This document shows, one piece after another, positions 1-7,776 of a stretch of DNA of 45,386 nt; the first letter of the stretch is position 1, and every line of letters starts with the position of its first letter. The notes under the pieces were generated by a model. That model worked only from the letters and a program-made list of their open reading frames with translations, had not been told where the DNA came from and searched no databases. The translations under genes were made by a program, and so were the position numbers. Source of the DNA: Methanomicrobiales archaeon (GTDB lineage: Archaea; Halobacteriota; Methanomicrobia; Methanomicrobiales; Methanospirillaceae); NCBI GenBank assembly GCA_013415565.1, contig JAAEET010000007.1, forward strand, positions 1 through 45,386, in the 5' to 3' direction.

Positions 1-117
1 CCCGGGGAGTATCCCCCGAAGTCGAAGGGGTCGATGGAACCCGGGGAGTATCCGCGGAACTCGAAGGGGTCGATGGTTCCCGATGCAGAGCCGCCGTTGT
101 CAAAAGGGTTGATGGAA
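1..117. repeat. 39-bp in-frame tandem repeats
   Basis: Three consecutive 39-bp units (1-39, 40-78, 79-117). The first two differ at only a few bases and the third is diverged. The period is a multiple of three and the repeat is read by the minus-strand secreted protein, so this is a coding repeat. The array probably continues beyond the window. Confidence 0.85.
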
Positions 118-230
118 CCGGTTTTCCCGCCGCCAGTGTCGAAGAGGTCCACCGCCGACGCAGCGGATACCATGAAGAAAAGTACCACAAATGCTCTGGC
201 GAAGAACCATGCATCCGGTATGACTGTCAT
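1..230 (-). CDS. Secreted or envelope protein with 13-residue repeats (partial, runs off the left edge)
   Basis: An ATG at 230-228, preceded by an AGGTGA ribosome site at 235-240, opens a minus-strand frame that stays open to the window edge, so the 3' end is missing. The first ~24 residues look like a signal peptide: a short N-region, then the hydrophobic run AFVVLFFMVSAASA. After it comes a tandem repeat of 13 residues (39 bp), GSIDPFDFGGYSP. Two copies are nearly identical at DNA level (1-39 and 40-78), one is degenerate (GSINPFDNGGSAS, 79-117), and a diverged first unit (VDLFDTGGG) follows the signal peptide. Family not recognised; the repeats suggest an extended, Gly/Pro/Asp-rich surface protein. 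The plus-strand frame over the same bases is its antisense shadow. Confidence 0.72.
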   Translation of the reverse strand, partial: MTVIPDAWFFARAFVVLFFMVSAASAVDLFDTGGGKTGSINPFDNGGSASGTIDPFEFRGYSPGSIDPFDFGGYSP

Positions 231-402
231 ACGTTCACCTCGGCGGACCGTCAATCATGCACATTATAAAAATTTTTTGATGAATCAGGTTGGAAGAACA
301 GAGCTGGTGTGTATAGGGAAAACCCAGGATTACTATTAAAAATTCAGAGATTGAGTTAACCGTTTGCTGCATCTAATTCTCCCATGACCGAAAGGATAAA
401 TC

Positions 403-636
403 ATGAAAGACGGGAGTGTACACCTGATACCAGGGGTCCCGACCGTCCCGGCCTGGATCGGGTTATGCCTATTGATCTTGTGGTATCTCCTGGTGAAGTG
501 GCCCGGGGCATGGGGACAGCCCTTGCCGCTGCTCGGGTACATGTTCTGCGGGATGGCCGCCCCGCTCCTGGTTGGTCTTCTCTCCACCATCCTGAACGCG
601 GTGTTCCGGTCCTCACTCCGGAAGATCGGAGGATGA
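403..636 (+). CDS. Small two-helix membrane protein
   Basis: 77 residues. The ATG at 403 follows GAAAGGAT at a plausible ribosome-site distance. Two hydrophobic stretches are visible, about residues 14-33 (VPAWIGLCLLILWYLLVKW) and 41-68 (LPLLGYMFCGMAAPLLVGLL...), with a short basic C-terminus (RSSLRKIGG), giving a likely hairpin membrane protein. No family recognised. Frames on both strands across the same segment (384-668 plus, 336-659 minus) lack such a pattern and look like shadows. It stands alone, 141 bp upstream of the CPBP gene. Confidence 0.6.
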   Translation: MKDGSVHLIPGVPTVPAWIGLCLLILWYLLVKWPGAWGQPLPLLGYMFCGMAAPLLVGLLSTILNAVFRSSLRKIGG

Positions 637-777
637 ATCATACCGCCCCGCCGGTCCATCGCCGTTAGAGCGTGAATATGAAATGCGAAAAAAGAAAAAA
701 AGTAATGATTAACGGCAACGGGATTTTTTCAGTAACCCCTCCTCAATTTTTTCCGGAGATTCATCGTCCATTCTCTC

Positions 778-1731
778 GTGCTCATCTTCTCCAGGGCGGT
801 TATCTCCACCGTGATCAGAGAACATTTTTGTCAGTTGAATAAGTATGATAGCCTGAAAGGAGGAGATTGGACGAGCATCACGGCGTTCATCAGGAAGTAC
901 CCGGTGCTGACCTACGTCGCCCTCGCCTTCATCATCTCATGGGGCGCCCTCATCATCCTGGCCGGGCCCGGCGGATTCCCCGGCACCCCGGAGAGCACCG
1001 TGGGACTGCTGCCGTTCGCGGTCCTCTCGATCGTCGCCGGACCCAGCATCGCAGGTATCCTGGTGACCGGCGTCGTCCATGGGCGGGCCGGCCTGCGTGG
1101 GATGCGATCACGGCTGGAGAGGTGGCGGGTGAGCGCCCGCTGGTACGCCCTTGCACTCCTGACCGCCCCGATCCTGATGACGATCATCCTCCTTGCACTC
1201 TCGCTCGTCTCCCCTGCTTTCCTTCCCGGAATTGTCACGTCCGCAGATACGGCGTCCTTGGTAATGCTCGGTATCTTCATCGCGGTGGCAGCAGGCATCT
1301 TCGAGGAGCTCGGCTGGACCGGGTTTGCCACTCCCGAACTCCGGAAAAAGTACGGTGTCTTTACCACCGGGATCATCGTCGGCGTGGTATGGGCGGCGTG
1401 GCACTTGCTCTTTGCCTACTGGTTCAGCGGAACGGTCTCCGGTCCGCTCTCCCTGGCAAGCTACCTGCTCGATCCGTTCCTTTTCCTGCTGCCGTTCAGG
1501 GTGATTATGGTGTGGGTGTATGATCGCACCGGAAGCCTGCTCGTGGCGGCGCTCATGCATGGAAGTCTCACCGCCAGCGCGAGGATCCTCACTCCCCAGG
1601 CATTCGCCGGGGTACCCCTCATGACCTTCGACCTTGCCTGGACCGCGGTTTTGTGGGTCACCATCGCCATGATCGCCATGGCCGGCCGCGGGCGGTTCCT
1701 GCGACCTGAGCTCCGGGAGTTGAAGACGTGA
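778..1731 (+). CDS. CPBP family intramembrane metalloprotease (CAAX/Abi), start region damaged
   Basis: Polytopic membrane protein with the CPBP (Abi/CaaX Rce1-type) signature. From the GTG at 778, motif 1 EELGWTGFATPEL lies at ~176-188 (Glu176/Glu177), motif 2 WAAWHLLFAYW at ~205-215 (His209), and a third His in ALMHGS near 261. Members cleave near prenylated or membrane-anchored peptides, or act in bacteriocin-type immunity; the substrate here is unknown. The GTG start is a fallback. A strong Shine-Dalgarno (AAAGGAGGA, 857-865) sits just before TTGGACGAGC; removing one G would give TTG-ACG-AGC, i.e. MTSITAFIRKYPVLTY, a normal N-terminus for the family. So either one base is extra at ~869-870 or an upstream start is used. 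A separate hydrolase gene follows 16 bp later. Confidence 0.8.
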   Translation: MLIFSRAVISTVIREHFCQLNKYDSLKGGDWTSITAFIRKYPVLTYVALAFIISWGALIILAGPGGFPGTPESTVGLLPFAVLSIVAGPSIAGILVTGVVHGRAGLRGMRSRLERWRVSARWYALALLTAPILMTIILLALSLVSPAFLPGIVTSADTASLVMLGIFIAVAAGIFEELGWTGFATPELRKKYGVFTTGIIVGVVWAAWHLLFAYWFSGTVSGPLSLASYLLDPFLFLLPFRVIMVWVYDRTGSLLVAALMHGSLTASARILTPQAFAGVPLMTFDLAWTAVLWVTIAMIAMAGRGRFLRPELRELKT

Positions 1732-1747
1732 CGACGGGAGCACGCGC

Positions 1748-2740
1748 ATGAAGCATCCCGGAACGACCCCGCCCTTCCGGGGACCGCAGGGTGAGCCCGT
1801 GCCGGGCAGCATCGCCGAGATCGCCTACCTCCGTCTCGGCGGATTCGATCAGTGGGTGATGATGCGTGGCGAGAGCCTCGCCAATCCGCCACTGATACAC
1901 CTGCACGGCGGGCCCGGCTTTACCGAGATGCGCCTCTTCCGCCACTCCAATGCGCCGCTCGAGAAGATCTTCACCGTCGTCTCCTGGGACCAGCGCGGCA
2001 CCGCCAAGTCATTCGATCCCACGATCCCCCGGTCCACCATGACGGTCGAGCAGTTCATCACCGATCTCGACGAGCTGGTCGATATCGTATGCAACCGCGT
2101 CGGGCAGGAGAAGGTGGCGATCTTCGGCCACTCCTGGGGTTCTGCGCTCGGCGTGCTGTACGCCGCACGCTTCCCGGAGAAGGTCGCCGCCTATGTCGGC
2201 AGCGGACAGATTGGCGACTGGCAGGCGGGCGAGTCGTTGTCGTATTCCTATGCAATCGCCGAAGCGGAGCGCCAGAATAACCGGAAGGCTCTCGATGAGC
2301 TTCGTGCCATCGGTCCGCCGCCATACAGTGCCGAAAGCCTGTGGACGGAGCGCACCTGGGTTCAGCGCCTCGACGGCCAGTTGAGTATCCGGTCGCTGTG
2401 GGAATTCGGCCGGATCTTTCTCGGCGGGCCGGAATCTTCGGTCTTCGATCTGCCCAACATCGTTCGGGGCTTCAGGTTCTCCCTCGATGCCATGTGGGAT
2501 GAAGTATCGAGACTGAACCTCATCGAGCTCGTCCCCGGGCTGCAGATGCCGGTGTTCTTCTTCCTCGGGCGCAACGATCACTGGGTCCCCGCGGAGGCCA
2601 GCCTGGCCTACTTCGGCGCTTTGGCCGCGCCATCGAAGAGACTCGTCTGGTTCGAGGAATCCGGACACCAGCCGTTCGTGGATGAGCCGGAAAAGTTCAA
2701 TGCAGCGATGGCGGACCTGGTGCGGCCTGCCATGGGGTAG
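1748..2740 (+). CDS. Alpha/beta hydrolase, proline iminopeptidase-like (S33 type)
   Basis: 330 residues with a complete alpha/beta-hydrolase layout: oxyanion motif HGGPG at 53-57, WDQRG at 80-84, nucleophile elbow GHSWGS with Ser129, acid Asp277 in LGRNDHWVP, and His307 in ESGHQPFVDEP. HGGPG, DQRG and GHSWGS together are typical of the prolyl aminopeptidase / tricorn-interacting factor F1 branch of MEROPS S33, so cleavage of small N-terminal peptides or related amides or esters is likely. No signal peptide, so probably cytosolic. It lies 16 bp after the CPBP gene and may be co-transcribed. Residues 141-250 form the variable cap. The specific substrate cannot be told from sequence. Confidence 0.86.
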   Translation: MKHPGTTPPFRGPQGEPVPGSIAEIAYLRLGGFDQWVMMRGESLANPPLIHLHGGPGFTEMRLFRHSNAPLEKIFTVVSWDQRGTAKSFDPTIPRSTMTVEQFITDLDELVDIVCNRVGQEKVAIFGHSWGSALGVLYAARFPEKVAAYVGSGQIGDWQAGESLSYSYAIAEAERQNNRKALDELRAIGPPPYSAESLWTERTWVQRLDGQLSIRSLWEFGRIFLGGPESSVFDLPNIVRGFRFSLDAMWDEVSRLNLIELVPGLQMPVFFFLGRNDHWVPAEASLAYFGALAAPSKRLVWFEESGHQPFVDEPEKFNAAMADLVRPAMG

Positions 2741-3019
2741 TGACGGCCGGACGCCGGATGGAACTCGATACAATGAGCATCAAAACCCCCTGATTCTTTT
2801 CTTATCAATTCCTCCGTTATCCCGGAAAAGGGGGGGCAAAACCTCCCTCTATGTAGCAGATCCAACATTTTCGTGCATCGGGTATCCGGACGTGGAGAGC
2901 CGTATTCACGATGAATGCCGGAAATAAACAGTGCTTTCAAAACGGAAGAAGAGGTAACGGGAGTGTTCCCGTCATGAGTGGTCGTGCGGCGGAAGGTGTG
3001 AGGTGAGGGAACGACAGGG

Positions 3020-3358
3020 TTACCTCCCGCACGCGAACTCGATGCCGCGGTTGATACAGGCGATCGCCTCGTTCTCCCGTCCCAGTCTCTTCAGGGTCAG
3101 CCCTTTGTTGAACCAGGCCTCTGATGATTCGGGATCGATCTTCAGCGCTGCGTCATAGCACTGGAGTGCCTCCTCGCACTTTCCGAGGTAGTCAAGGAAG
3201 TTGGCCTTCTCGTTCCAGGCCCCGGCATGCTCCGGGTGGGCTGCAATAGCCCGGTCGAAGTACTCGATGATCTTCTCCGGGTGTTCCTTGTGCTGCGAGT
3301 CTACCGCAAGGCGGTAGTAGTAATCTGCTTCATGGGGGATTTTTCCTACTTTCTTCAT
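3020..3358 (-). CDS. Short TPR-repeat protein (copy A)
   Basis: 112 residues of tetratricopeptide repeats: DYYYRLAVDSQHKEHPEKIIEYFDRAIAAHPEHAGAW, NEKANFLDYLGKCEEALQCYDAALKIDPESSEAW and FNKGLTLKRLGRENEAIACINRGIE. TPR scaffolds mediate protein-protein contacts; the partner is unknown. The ATG follows a strong ribosome site (AAAGGAGG, ~3364-3371). It lies 21 bp downstream of its paralogue at 3380-3718 on the same strand, so they probably form a two-gene operon driven from the ~3790 promoter. The two are about the same length and closely similar throughout, indicating tandem duplication. A third relative lies beyond fdhAB at 7777-8165. Confidence 0.85.
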   Translation of the reverse strand: MKKVGKIPHEADYYYRLAVDSQHKEHPEKIIEYFDRAIAAHPEHAGAWNEKANFLDYLGKCEEALQCYDAALKIDPESSEAWFNKGLTLKRLGRENEAIACINRGIEFACGR

Positions 3359-3379
3359 ACTCGATTCCTCCTTTCCAGA

Positions 3380-3718
3380 TTATCCGATTGCAAGTTCGAT
3401 ACCGCGGTTGATACAGGAAACCGCATCCTCATCCCTGCCCATCTTTTTGAGGGTCAGTCCCTTGTTGAACCAGGCTTCGGCGGCATTCGGATCGATCGTG
3501 AGCGCCCGGTCATAGCATACCAGCGCCATATCCAGCTCGCCCATCTGGTCCAGGAAATTCGCCTTCTCGTTCCAGGCACTTGCATATGCCGGTTCCATGG
3601 CAATGGCCCGGTCAAAGTATTCAAGTACGCTCTGTGGATTCTCCCCGGCTTCCGCATCCAGCGCGAGCCGGAAGAAATACTGGGCATCCGGTGAGATGCT
3701 CATGATTTTTTTCTGCAT
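3380..3718 (-). CDS. Short TPR-repeat protein (copy B)
   Basis: 112 residues, beginning MQKKIMSISPDAQYFFRLALD and ending CINRGIELAIG, with three TPR units in register with copy A (SAWNEKANFLDQMGELDMALVCYDRALTIDPNAAEAW). The ATG follows GGGGAG. It is the first gene of the B-A pair. Its upstream DNA carries a TATA-type element (3786-3810) nearly identical to the one before the third TPR gene, and two copies of a 17-bp inverted repeat. Divergent from fdhA with about 730 bp between starts. Cytosolic scaffold by family; specific role unknown. Confidence 0.85.
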   Translation of the reverse strand: MQKKIMSISPDAQYFFRLALDAEAGENPQSVLEYFDRAIAMEPAYASAWNEKANFLDQMGELDMALVCYDRALTIDPNAAEAWFNKGLTLKKMGRDEDAVSCINRGIELAIG

Positions 3719-3785
3719 ATTCTGATTCTCCCCTGCCAGGGTGTCCGTTCCGGTTTTTCCCCGACAAAATGAAATAATTGATGTC

Positions 3786-3810
3786 TTTAAATATATTTTT
3801 GCAATATATT
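3786..3810 (-). promoter_or_regulatory. TPR-B promoter element conserved with the TPR-C promoter
   Basis: On the minus strand this reads as an AT-rich TATA region (TATTGCAAAAATATATTTAAA). It aligns without gaps to 8203-8226 upstream of the third TPR gene, sharing TTTAAATA and TTTTGCAATATA in plus-strand orientation. That points to duplicated or commonly regulated promoters. The distance to the copy-B ATG (3718) allows a leader of about 40 nt with a ribosome site. Confidence 0.65.
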
Positions 3811-3825
3811 AGCGCGGATATAAAT

Positions 3826-3842
3826 TGCATGGCGCTGATGCA
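3826..3842. promoter_or_regulatory. Inverted-repeat site 1 (putative operator)
   Basis: TGCATGGCGCTGATGCA: perfect TGCAT/ATGCA arms around a 7-bp spacer, upstream of the TPR-B TATA element. It differs at one base from site 2 and three bases from site 3. Binding factor unknown. Confidence 0.6.
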
Positions 3843-3862
3843 GGTAGCATCGATTCCCCAAG

Positions 3863-3879
3863 TGCATGGCACTGATGCA
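3863..3879. promoter_or_regulatory. Inverted-repeat site 2 (putative operator)
   Basis: TGCATGGCACTGATGCA, the second tandem copy, 37 bp centre-to-centre from site 1. Both the spacer and the arms are conserved, so this is more than a generic palindrome. Confidence 0.6.
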
Positions 3880-4383
3880 GTGCAGGATAGAAAAAAAAGC
3901 ACGATTTAATAATGAGAATACATGAACAATAGACAAATGTCAAACACCGTCCCCATCAAGATAGTCTGCAGGAGAAACCGGGAAGGGGAGTGAAACAAGG
4001 AATCCGCGAATTGCCCGGCAGTTATGGTAGCATCTGGCGACCCTCCCGTGGCGAACCGGACCCGGGAATTTTCCGGACGCCCCGCAGCCCGGAATGCAGC
4101 TGACAGGAAAACCGGGCTTGAGCAGCAGTCAGGAGAAGTGTTTGGTGGCGGCGTGGCGGAACCCCACCACGAAGTTACATTGCAGAGGCTTCGGCCAGAA
4201 ATCCGGACATTAGCAGAACCATGCTCGGGGCGCATCGGGCTCTCCGGCGGGAAAAGGAAAAAAGGAGGAGAACATCCGAGAAACGAGAGAGCGTTTCCAG
4301 CCGCCGTCCAGACGGAGATTTCCTGATATGAAGGAGTAATCCTTCGACGGTCTTCCGACGTATCGATCGAATACCTTCACTGT

Positions 4384-4404
4384 CGCATGGCAAAAACATA
4401 AAAA
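4384..4404 (+). promoter_or_regulatory. fdhA promoter with a degenerate inverted-repeat half site
   Basis: ACATAAAAA (4397-4404) is the best TATA candidate for fdhA. It is overlapped by CGCATGGCAAAAACATA (4384-4400), which matches site 3 at 12 of 17 positions, including the whole GCATGGCA half. A start of transcription near 4427 would give a short leader with AGGTG (4435-4439) as ribosome site. The weak match makes shared control a hypothesis. Confidence 0.45.
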
Positions 4405-4445
4405 GCCTGAAAATAGAGTCAACTTAACCTGAAAAGGTGTGAATT

Positions 4446-6515
4446 ATGCAGATGAAATACGTTCAGACAACATGTCCCTACTGCGGAACAGGTTGTACGT
4501 TCAACCTTGTTGTTGAAAACAACAAGGTAACGGGCGTCGCCCCCTACCAGCGTTCCCCGGTAAACCAGGGAAAGGTCTGCCCGAAAGGGACCTATGCCCA
4601 TGAGTTTATCAATCACCCGGATCGCCTGACGAAGCCCCTCATCAAGAAGGACGGCAAGTTTGTTGAAGCAAGCTGGGACGAGGCCTACGATCTGATCGCC
4701 AAGAAGTTCAAGCAATACAAGCCCGACGAGTGCGCCTGTCTCTCTTCTGCCAGAGTCTCCAACGAGGAGAACTACGCCATGATGAAGTTCGCCCGCGGCG
4801 TTCTCAAAACCCGGCATATCGACCACTGCGCACGGCTCTGCCACGCGTCCACGGTCGCCGGGCTCGCGTCAACCTTCGGCTCGGGTGCCATGACCAACTC
4901 CATCCTGGACATCGCGGAGTCGAAGTGCTGTTTCATCATCGGGAGCAACACCTTCGAGCAGCACCCGCTGATCGGCCGAAAAGTGATGCAGGCCAAGGCA
5001 AAAGGCGCGAAGATCATCTACGCCGACCCGCGGTTCACCCCCACGGGGAAGCAGGCCGACCTGTACATGCAATTCCGGTCAGGATCGGATGTCGCCATCT
5101 TCAACGGCCTGATGCAGGAAATCCTTAAGAACGGCTGGGAGGACAAGGAGTTCATCCAGAAGCGGTGTAAGGACTTCGACAAGCTGAAAGAAGAGGTCAT
5201 GAAGCCGGATTACGCGCTTGACAATGTCTCGAAGATCTCCGGAATACCGGCTGCCCAGCTCAAGACCGCTGCCGAGTGGATTGCAAAGGCCGACTCAGCC
5301 TGCATCCTCTACTCGATGGGAATCACCCAGCACACCACCGGTGTGGACAACGTCAGGTCCGTGGCCAACATCCAGATGCTGACCGGGAATCTCGGTAAGC
5401 CGGGCGCCGGTGTGAATGCACTGCGTGGCCAGAACAACGTGCAGGGCGCCTGCGACATGGGTGCGCTGCCGGTGGTCTTCACGGGATACCAGAAGGTCAT
5501 CGACGAGGCGGCCCACAAGAAATTCGCCGACGCCTGGGGATTCCCTGACGGCATCTGCGCCCCCCAGAACGGGTACGAAGTCACGGTCATGATGGATGTC
5601 CTCGCCGACAAGCCCGGCGAGCTCAAGTGCATGTACATCATGGGCGAGAACCCGATGATCTCGGACCCGGACCTCAACCACGTCGCGAAGGCCATGAAGA
5701 ACCTCGAGTTCCTGGTGGTTCAGGATATCTTCCTGACCGAGACCGCCGAGCTGGCTGACGTAGTGCTCCCCGCATGCTGCTATGCCGAGAAAGTCGGTAC
5801 CCAGACCAGCACCGAGCGCCGTGTCCAGATGTGGAGAAAGGCCCAGGAGGCCCCCGGACAGGCAAAGCTCGACTGGGTGATCATGAAGGAGATCGCCACG
5901 AAGATGGGCTACGGGAAGCAGTTCGCCTGGAACAGCGCCGAAGATATCTTCAGCGAGATTGCCAAAGTGACCCCGTCCTATGCCGGGATGAACTACCAGC
6001 GGCTGAACAAGCCCGAGGCGCTGCACTGGCCCTGCCCGGCTGCGGACCACCCGGGAACTCCGATCCTGCACCGGGAGAAGTTCGCCCACCCCGACGGCAT
6101 GGGTGTCATGTTTGCCGTTCCCTACAAGCCCCCGGCAGAAGTTCCTGACGCGGAATACCCGTTCGTCCTGACCACCGGCCGCTGCCTCTGGCACTGGCAC
6201 ACCGGCACCATGACCCGCAGGTCCAAGGATCTTGCCGCGGAAGAACCGACCGGGTGGATCGAGATCAATCCCGACGATGCGAAACAGCTCGGCATTAAGG
6301 ACAAGGAAATGGTCCGGGCAATTACCCGGCGCGGGCAGGTGGATGTTCCGGCACGGGTAACTCCGGACATCATGAAGGGAGTCATGTTCATGCCGTTCCA
6401 CTTCAAGGAATGTGCGGCCAACGTGCTCACCAACAATGCCCTCGATCCCATCGCCAAGATCCCGGAGTACAAGGCCTGTGCTGTGAAAGTGCAGAAGATT
6501 GCGGAGGGGAAGTAA
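4446..6515 (+). CDS. fdhA: Formate dehydrogenase, catalytic alpha subunit (F420-linked, Cys type)
   Basis: 689 residues of the molybdopterin oxidoreductase family: oxidises formate to CO2 and passes electrons to FdhB for F420 reduction, feeding methanogenesis. N-terminal [4Fe-4S] ligands are Cys10, Cys13, Cys17 and Cys45. The metal-ligand position is Cys132 followed by His133 in HCARLCHASTVAG; this aligns with the Sec-His pair of E. coli FdhF, and the codon is TGC, so it is the cysteine form. The molybdopterin-dinucleotide-binding C-terminal domain (TTGRCLWHWHTGTMTRRS onward) is complete. The ATG is set by AGGTG and by family alignment. fdhB starts one base after its stop, so they are co-transcribed. 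Cytosolic, with no Tat signal. Confidence 0.97.
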   Translation: MQMKYVQTTCPYCGTGCTFNLVVENNKVTGVAPYQRSPVNQGKVCPKGTYAHEFINHPDRLTKPLIKKDGKFVEASWDEAYDLIAKKFKQYKPDECACLSSARVSNEENYAMMKFARGVLKTRHIDHCARLCHASTVAGLASTFGSGAMTNSILDIAESKCCFIIGSNTFEQHPLIGRKVMQAKAKGAKIIYADPRFTPTGKQADLYMQFRSGSDVAIFNGLMQEILKNGWEDKEFIQKRCKDFDKLKEEVMKPDYALDNVSKISGIPAAQLKTAAEWIAKADSACILYSMGITQHTTGVDNVRSVANIQMLTGNLGKPGAGVNALRGQNNVQGACDMGALPVVFTGYQKVIDEAAHKKFADAWGFPDGICAPQNGYEVTVMMDVLADKPGELKCMYIMGENPMISDPDLNHVAKAMKNLEFLVVQDIFLTETAELADVVLPACCYAEKVGTQTSTERRVQMWRKAQEAPGQAKLDWVIMKEIATKMGYGKQFAWNSAEDIFSEIAKVTPSYAGMNYQRLNKPEALHWPCPAADHPGTPILHREKFAHPDGMGVMFAVPYKPPAEVPDAEYPFVLTTGRCLWHWHTGTMTRRSKDLAAEEPTGWIEINPDDAKQLGIKDKEMVRAITRRGQVDVPARVTPDIMKGVMFMPFHFKECAANVLTNNALDPIAKIPEYKACAVKVQKIAEGK

Positions 6516-6516
6516 T

Positions 6517-7689
6517 ATGGGACTCTTTTCATCCAAACCGGAGATGAAGAAAGGCGATATGGTCTACGCATGGACAAACGACCAGGATATCGCCAAGAAA
6601 GCTGAATGCGGCGGTGCGGTCACCACGCTCCTCAAGTATGCTCTCGAGAACAAGATGGTGGATGCCGTACTCGTCATAAAGAGGGGACAGGACATCTACG
6701 ATGCAGTCCCCACACTGGTGACCGATCCGAAGGACCTCAAGGATACGGCAGGATCCCTCCACTGTGGAACCGTGCTTCTCGCCAACGTGGTGAAGAAGCG
6801 GTTCAACGGTGCAAAGACCATGAAGATCGGAATGACCGTCAAGGGCTGCGATCTCATGGCGCTCCAGGAGCTCGCCAAGCGAAAGGAAGTCAATCTGGAC
6901 AATCTCCTCCTCATCGGTGTCAACTGCGGTGGGACGGTCAGCCCCATCATGGCCCGGTACATGATCACCGAGAAGTACGGCGTGAATCCCGATTCCGTCC
7001 ACAAAGAGGAGATCGACAAGGGACAGTTCATCATCGAGTACGAAGGCGGCCACAAGGGCATCTCCATCGATGAACTCGAAGAGGAAGGATTCGGGCGGAG
7101 AACCAACTGCCGCCGCTGCCTCTACAAGGTTCCCCGGCAGGCTGACCTGGCCTGTGGAAACTGGGGCGTCATCGGTGAGAAAGCCGGCAAGGCGACCTTT
7201 GTTGAAGTCTGCAGCGACAAGGGGGCAGACCTCCTGTCGAAAGCGGTAAAGGGTGGAGCACTCGCCACCGAGGCACCGATTCCGAAGGGAATTGAGATCC
7301 GCGGGAAGGTCGAGGGCGCCATGCTGAAGCTCGGCGAGAAGTGGCGGAAGAAGGATTTCGCACGGCTGGGCAAAGACCCCTGGACCATGATCAACAAAGA
7401 GACTTCGCGGTGCATCAAGTGCTACTCATGCATCGAGAACTGCCCGGTCTGCTTCCCGGTTGCGGAATCACTCAAGAAGTCCTATATGATCGAACCTGGC
7501 CAGGTGCCGCCGAACCCGATGTTCCACCTCCGCAGGTTTGCCCACATCTCTGACTCCTGTGTCAACTGCGGTCAGTGTGAGGAGCTGTGCGCGATGGACA
7601 TCCCGCTCGCCTTGTTCTCTCATGCGATCAGGGCCGAATCCGATGTATCATTCGAGCCGAAGCTGGGCAAGCCTGCCTACTCAAACTAA
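6517..7689 (+). CDS. fdhB: Formate dehydrogenase, F420-reducing beta subunit
   Basis: 390 residues from the ATG at 6517, one base after the fdhA stop, with GAGGGGAAG as ribosome site (a further-upstream in-frame start would overlap fdhA and is not needed). FrhB/FdhB family: an N-terminal coenzyme F420 hydrogenase/dehydrogenase beta domain with FAD and F420 sites (CGGAVTTLLKYAL at ~31-43; GVNCGGTVSPIMARY), then two C-terminal [4Fe-4S] motifs, Cys299/302/305/309 and Cys348/351/354/358. It transfers electrons from the alpha subunit to F420. No formate transporter (fdhC) follows; a T7 run at 7690-7696 suggests termination. Confidence 0.96.
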   Translation: MGLFSSKPEMKKGDMVYAWTNDQDIAKKAECGGAVTTLLKYALENKMVDAVLVIKRGQDIYDAVPTLVTDPKDLKDTAGSLHCGTVLLANVVKKRFNGAKTMKIGMTVKGCDLMALQELAKRKEVNLDNLLLIGVNCGGTVSPIMARYMITEKYGVNPDSVHKEEIDKGQFIIEYEGGHKGISIDELEEEGFGRRTNCRRCLYKVPRQADLACGNWGVIGEKAGKATFVEVCSDKGADLLSKAVKGGALATEAPIPKGIEIRGKVEGAMLKLGEKWRKKDFARLGKDPWTMINKETSRCIKCYSCIENCPVCFPVAESLKKSYMIEPGQVPPNPMFHLRRFAHISDSCVNCGQCEELCAMDIPLALFSHAIRAESDVSFEPKLGKPAYSN

Positions 7690-7697
7690 CTTTTTTT
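7687..7697 (+). terminator. T-rich terminator after fdhB
   Basis: A run of seven T directly after the fdhB stop codon, typical of archaeal poly-U termination. The next gene is on the opposite strand. Confidence 0.5.
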
Positions 7698-7776
7698 CCA
7701 GGGTTCCTGAAACGCGGAGAGGACGTGCCGTACGGAAAACATTGTGACATAAGGCCCGGCCCGGTACCCTGCAGCG

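Larger units (their letters stand above)
3719..4445. other. Intergenic control region between TPR-B and fdhA
   Basis: No convincing gene. Frames of 70-109 codons on both strands (for example 4024-4326 plus) have no family pattern or ribosome site. The left part holds the TPR-B promoter and two inverted-repeat sites. The right end holds the fdhA promoter and a degenerate copy of the same site. The middle (about 3905-4240) has local self-complementarity, such as GGTGG/CCACC around 4146-4171, but nothing identifiable. Confidence 0.6.

Noticed and set aside
336-659. 107-codon minus-strand frame
   Set aside because: Antisense to the small membrane protein, no hydrophobic or family pattern, no ribosome site.
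2682-2927. 81-codon plus-strand frame after the hydrolase
   Set aside because: Starts inside the hydrolase out of frame and lacks coding character; the 2741-3019 gap shows nothing else.
4024-4326. 100-codon plus-strand frame between TPR-B and fdhA
   Set aside because: No ribosome site, low-complexity composition, no family pattern; several equally long frames overlap on the other strand.
4840-4842. Possible selenocysteine in FdhA
   Set aside because: The metal-ligand codon (residue 132) is TGC, not in-frame TGA, so it is the ordinary cysteine form.
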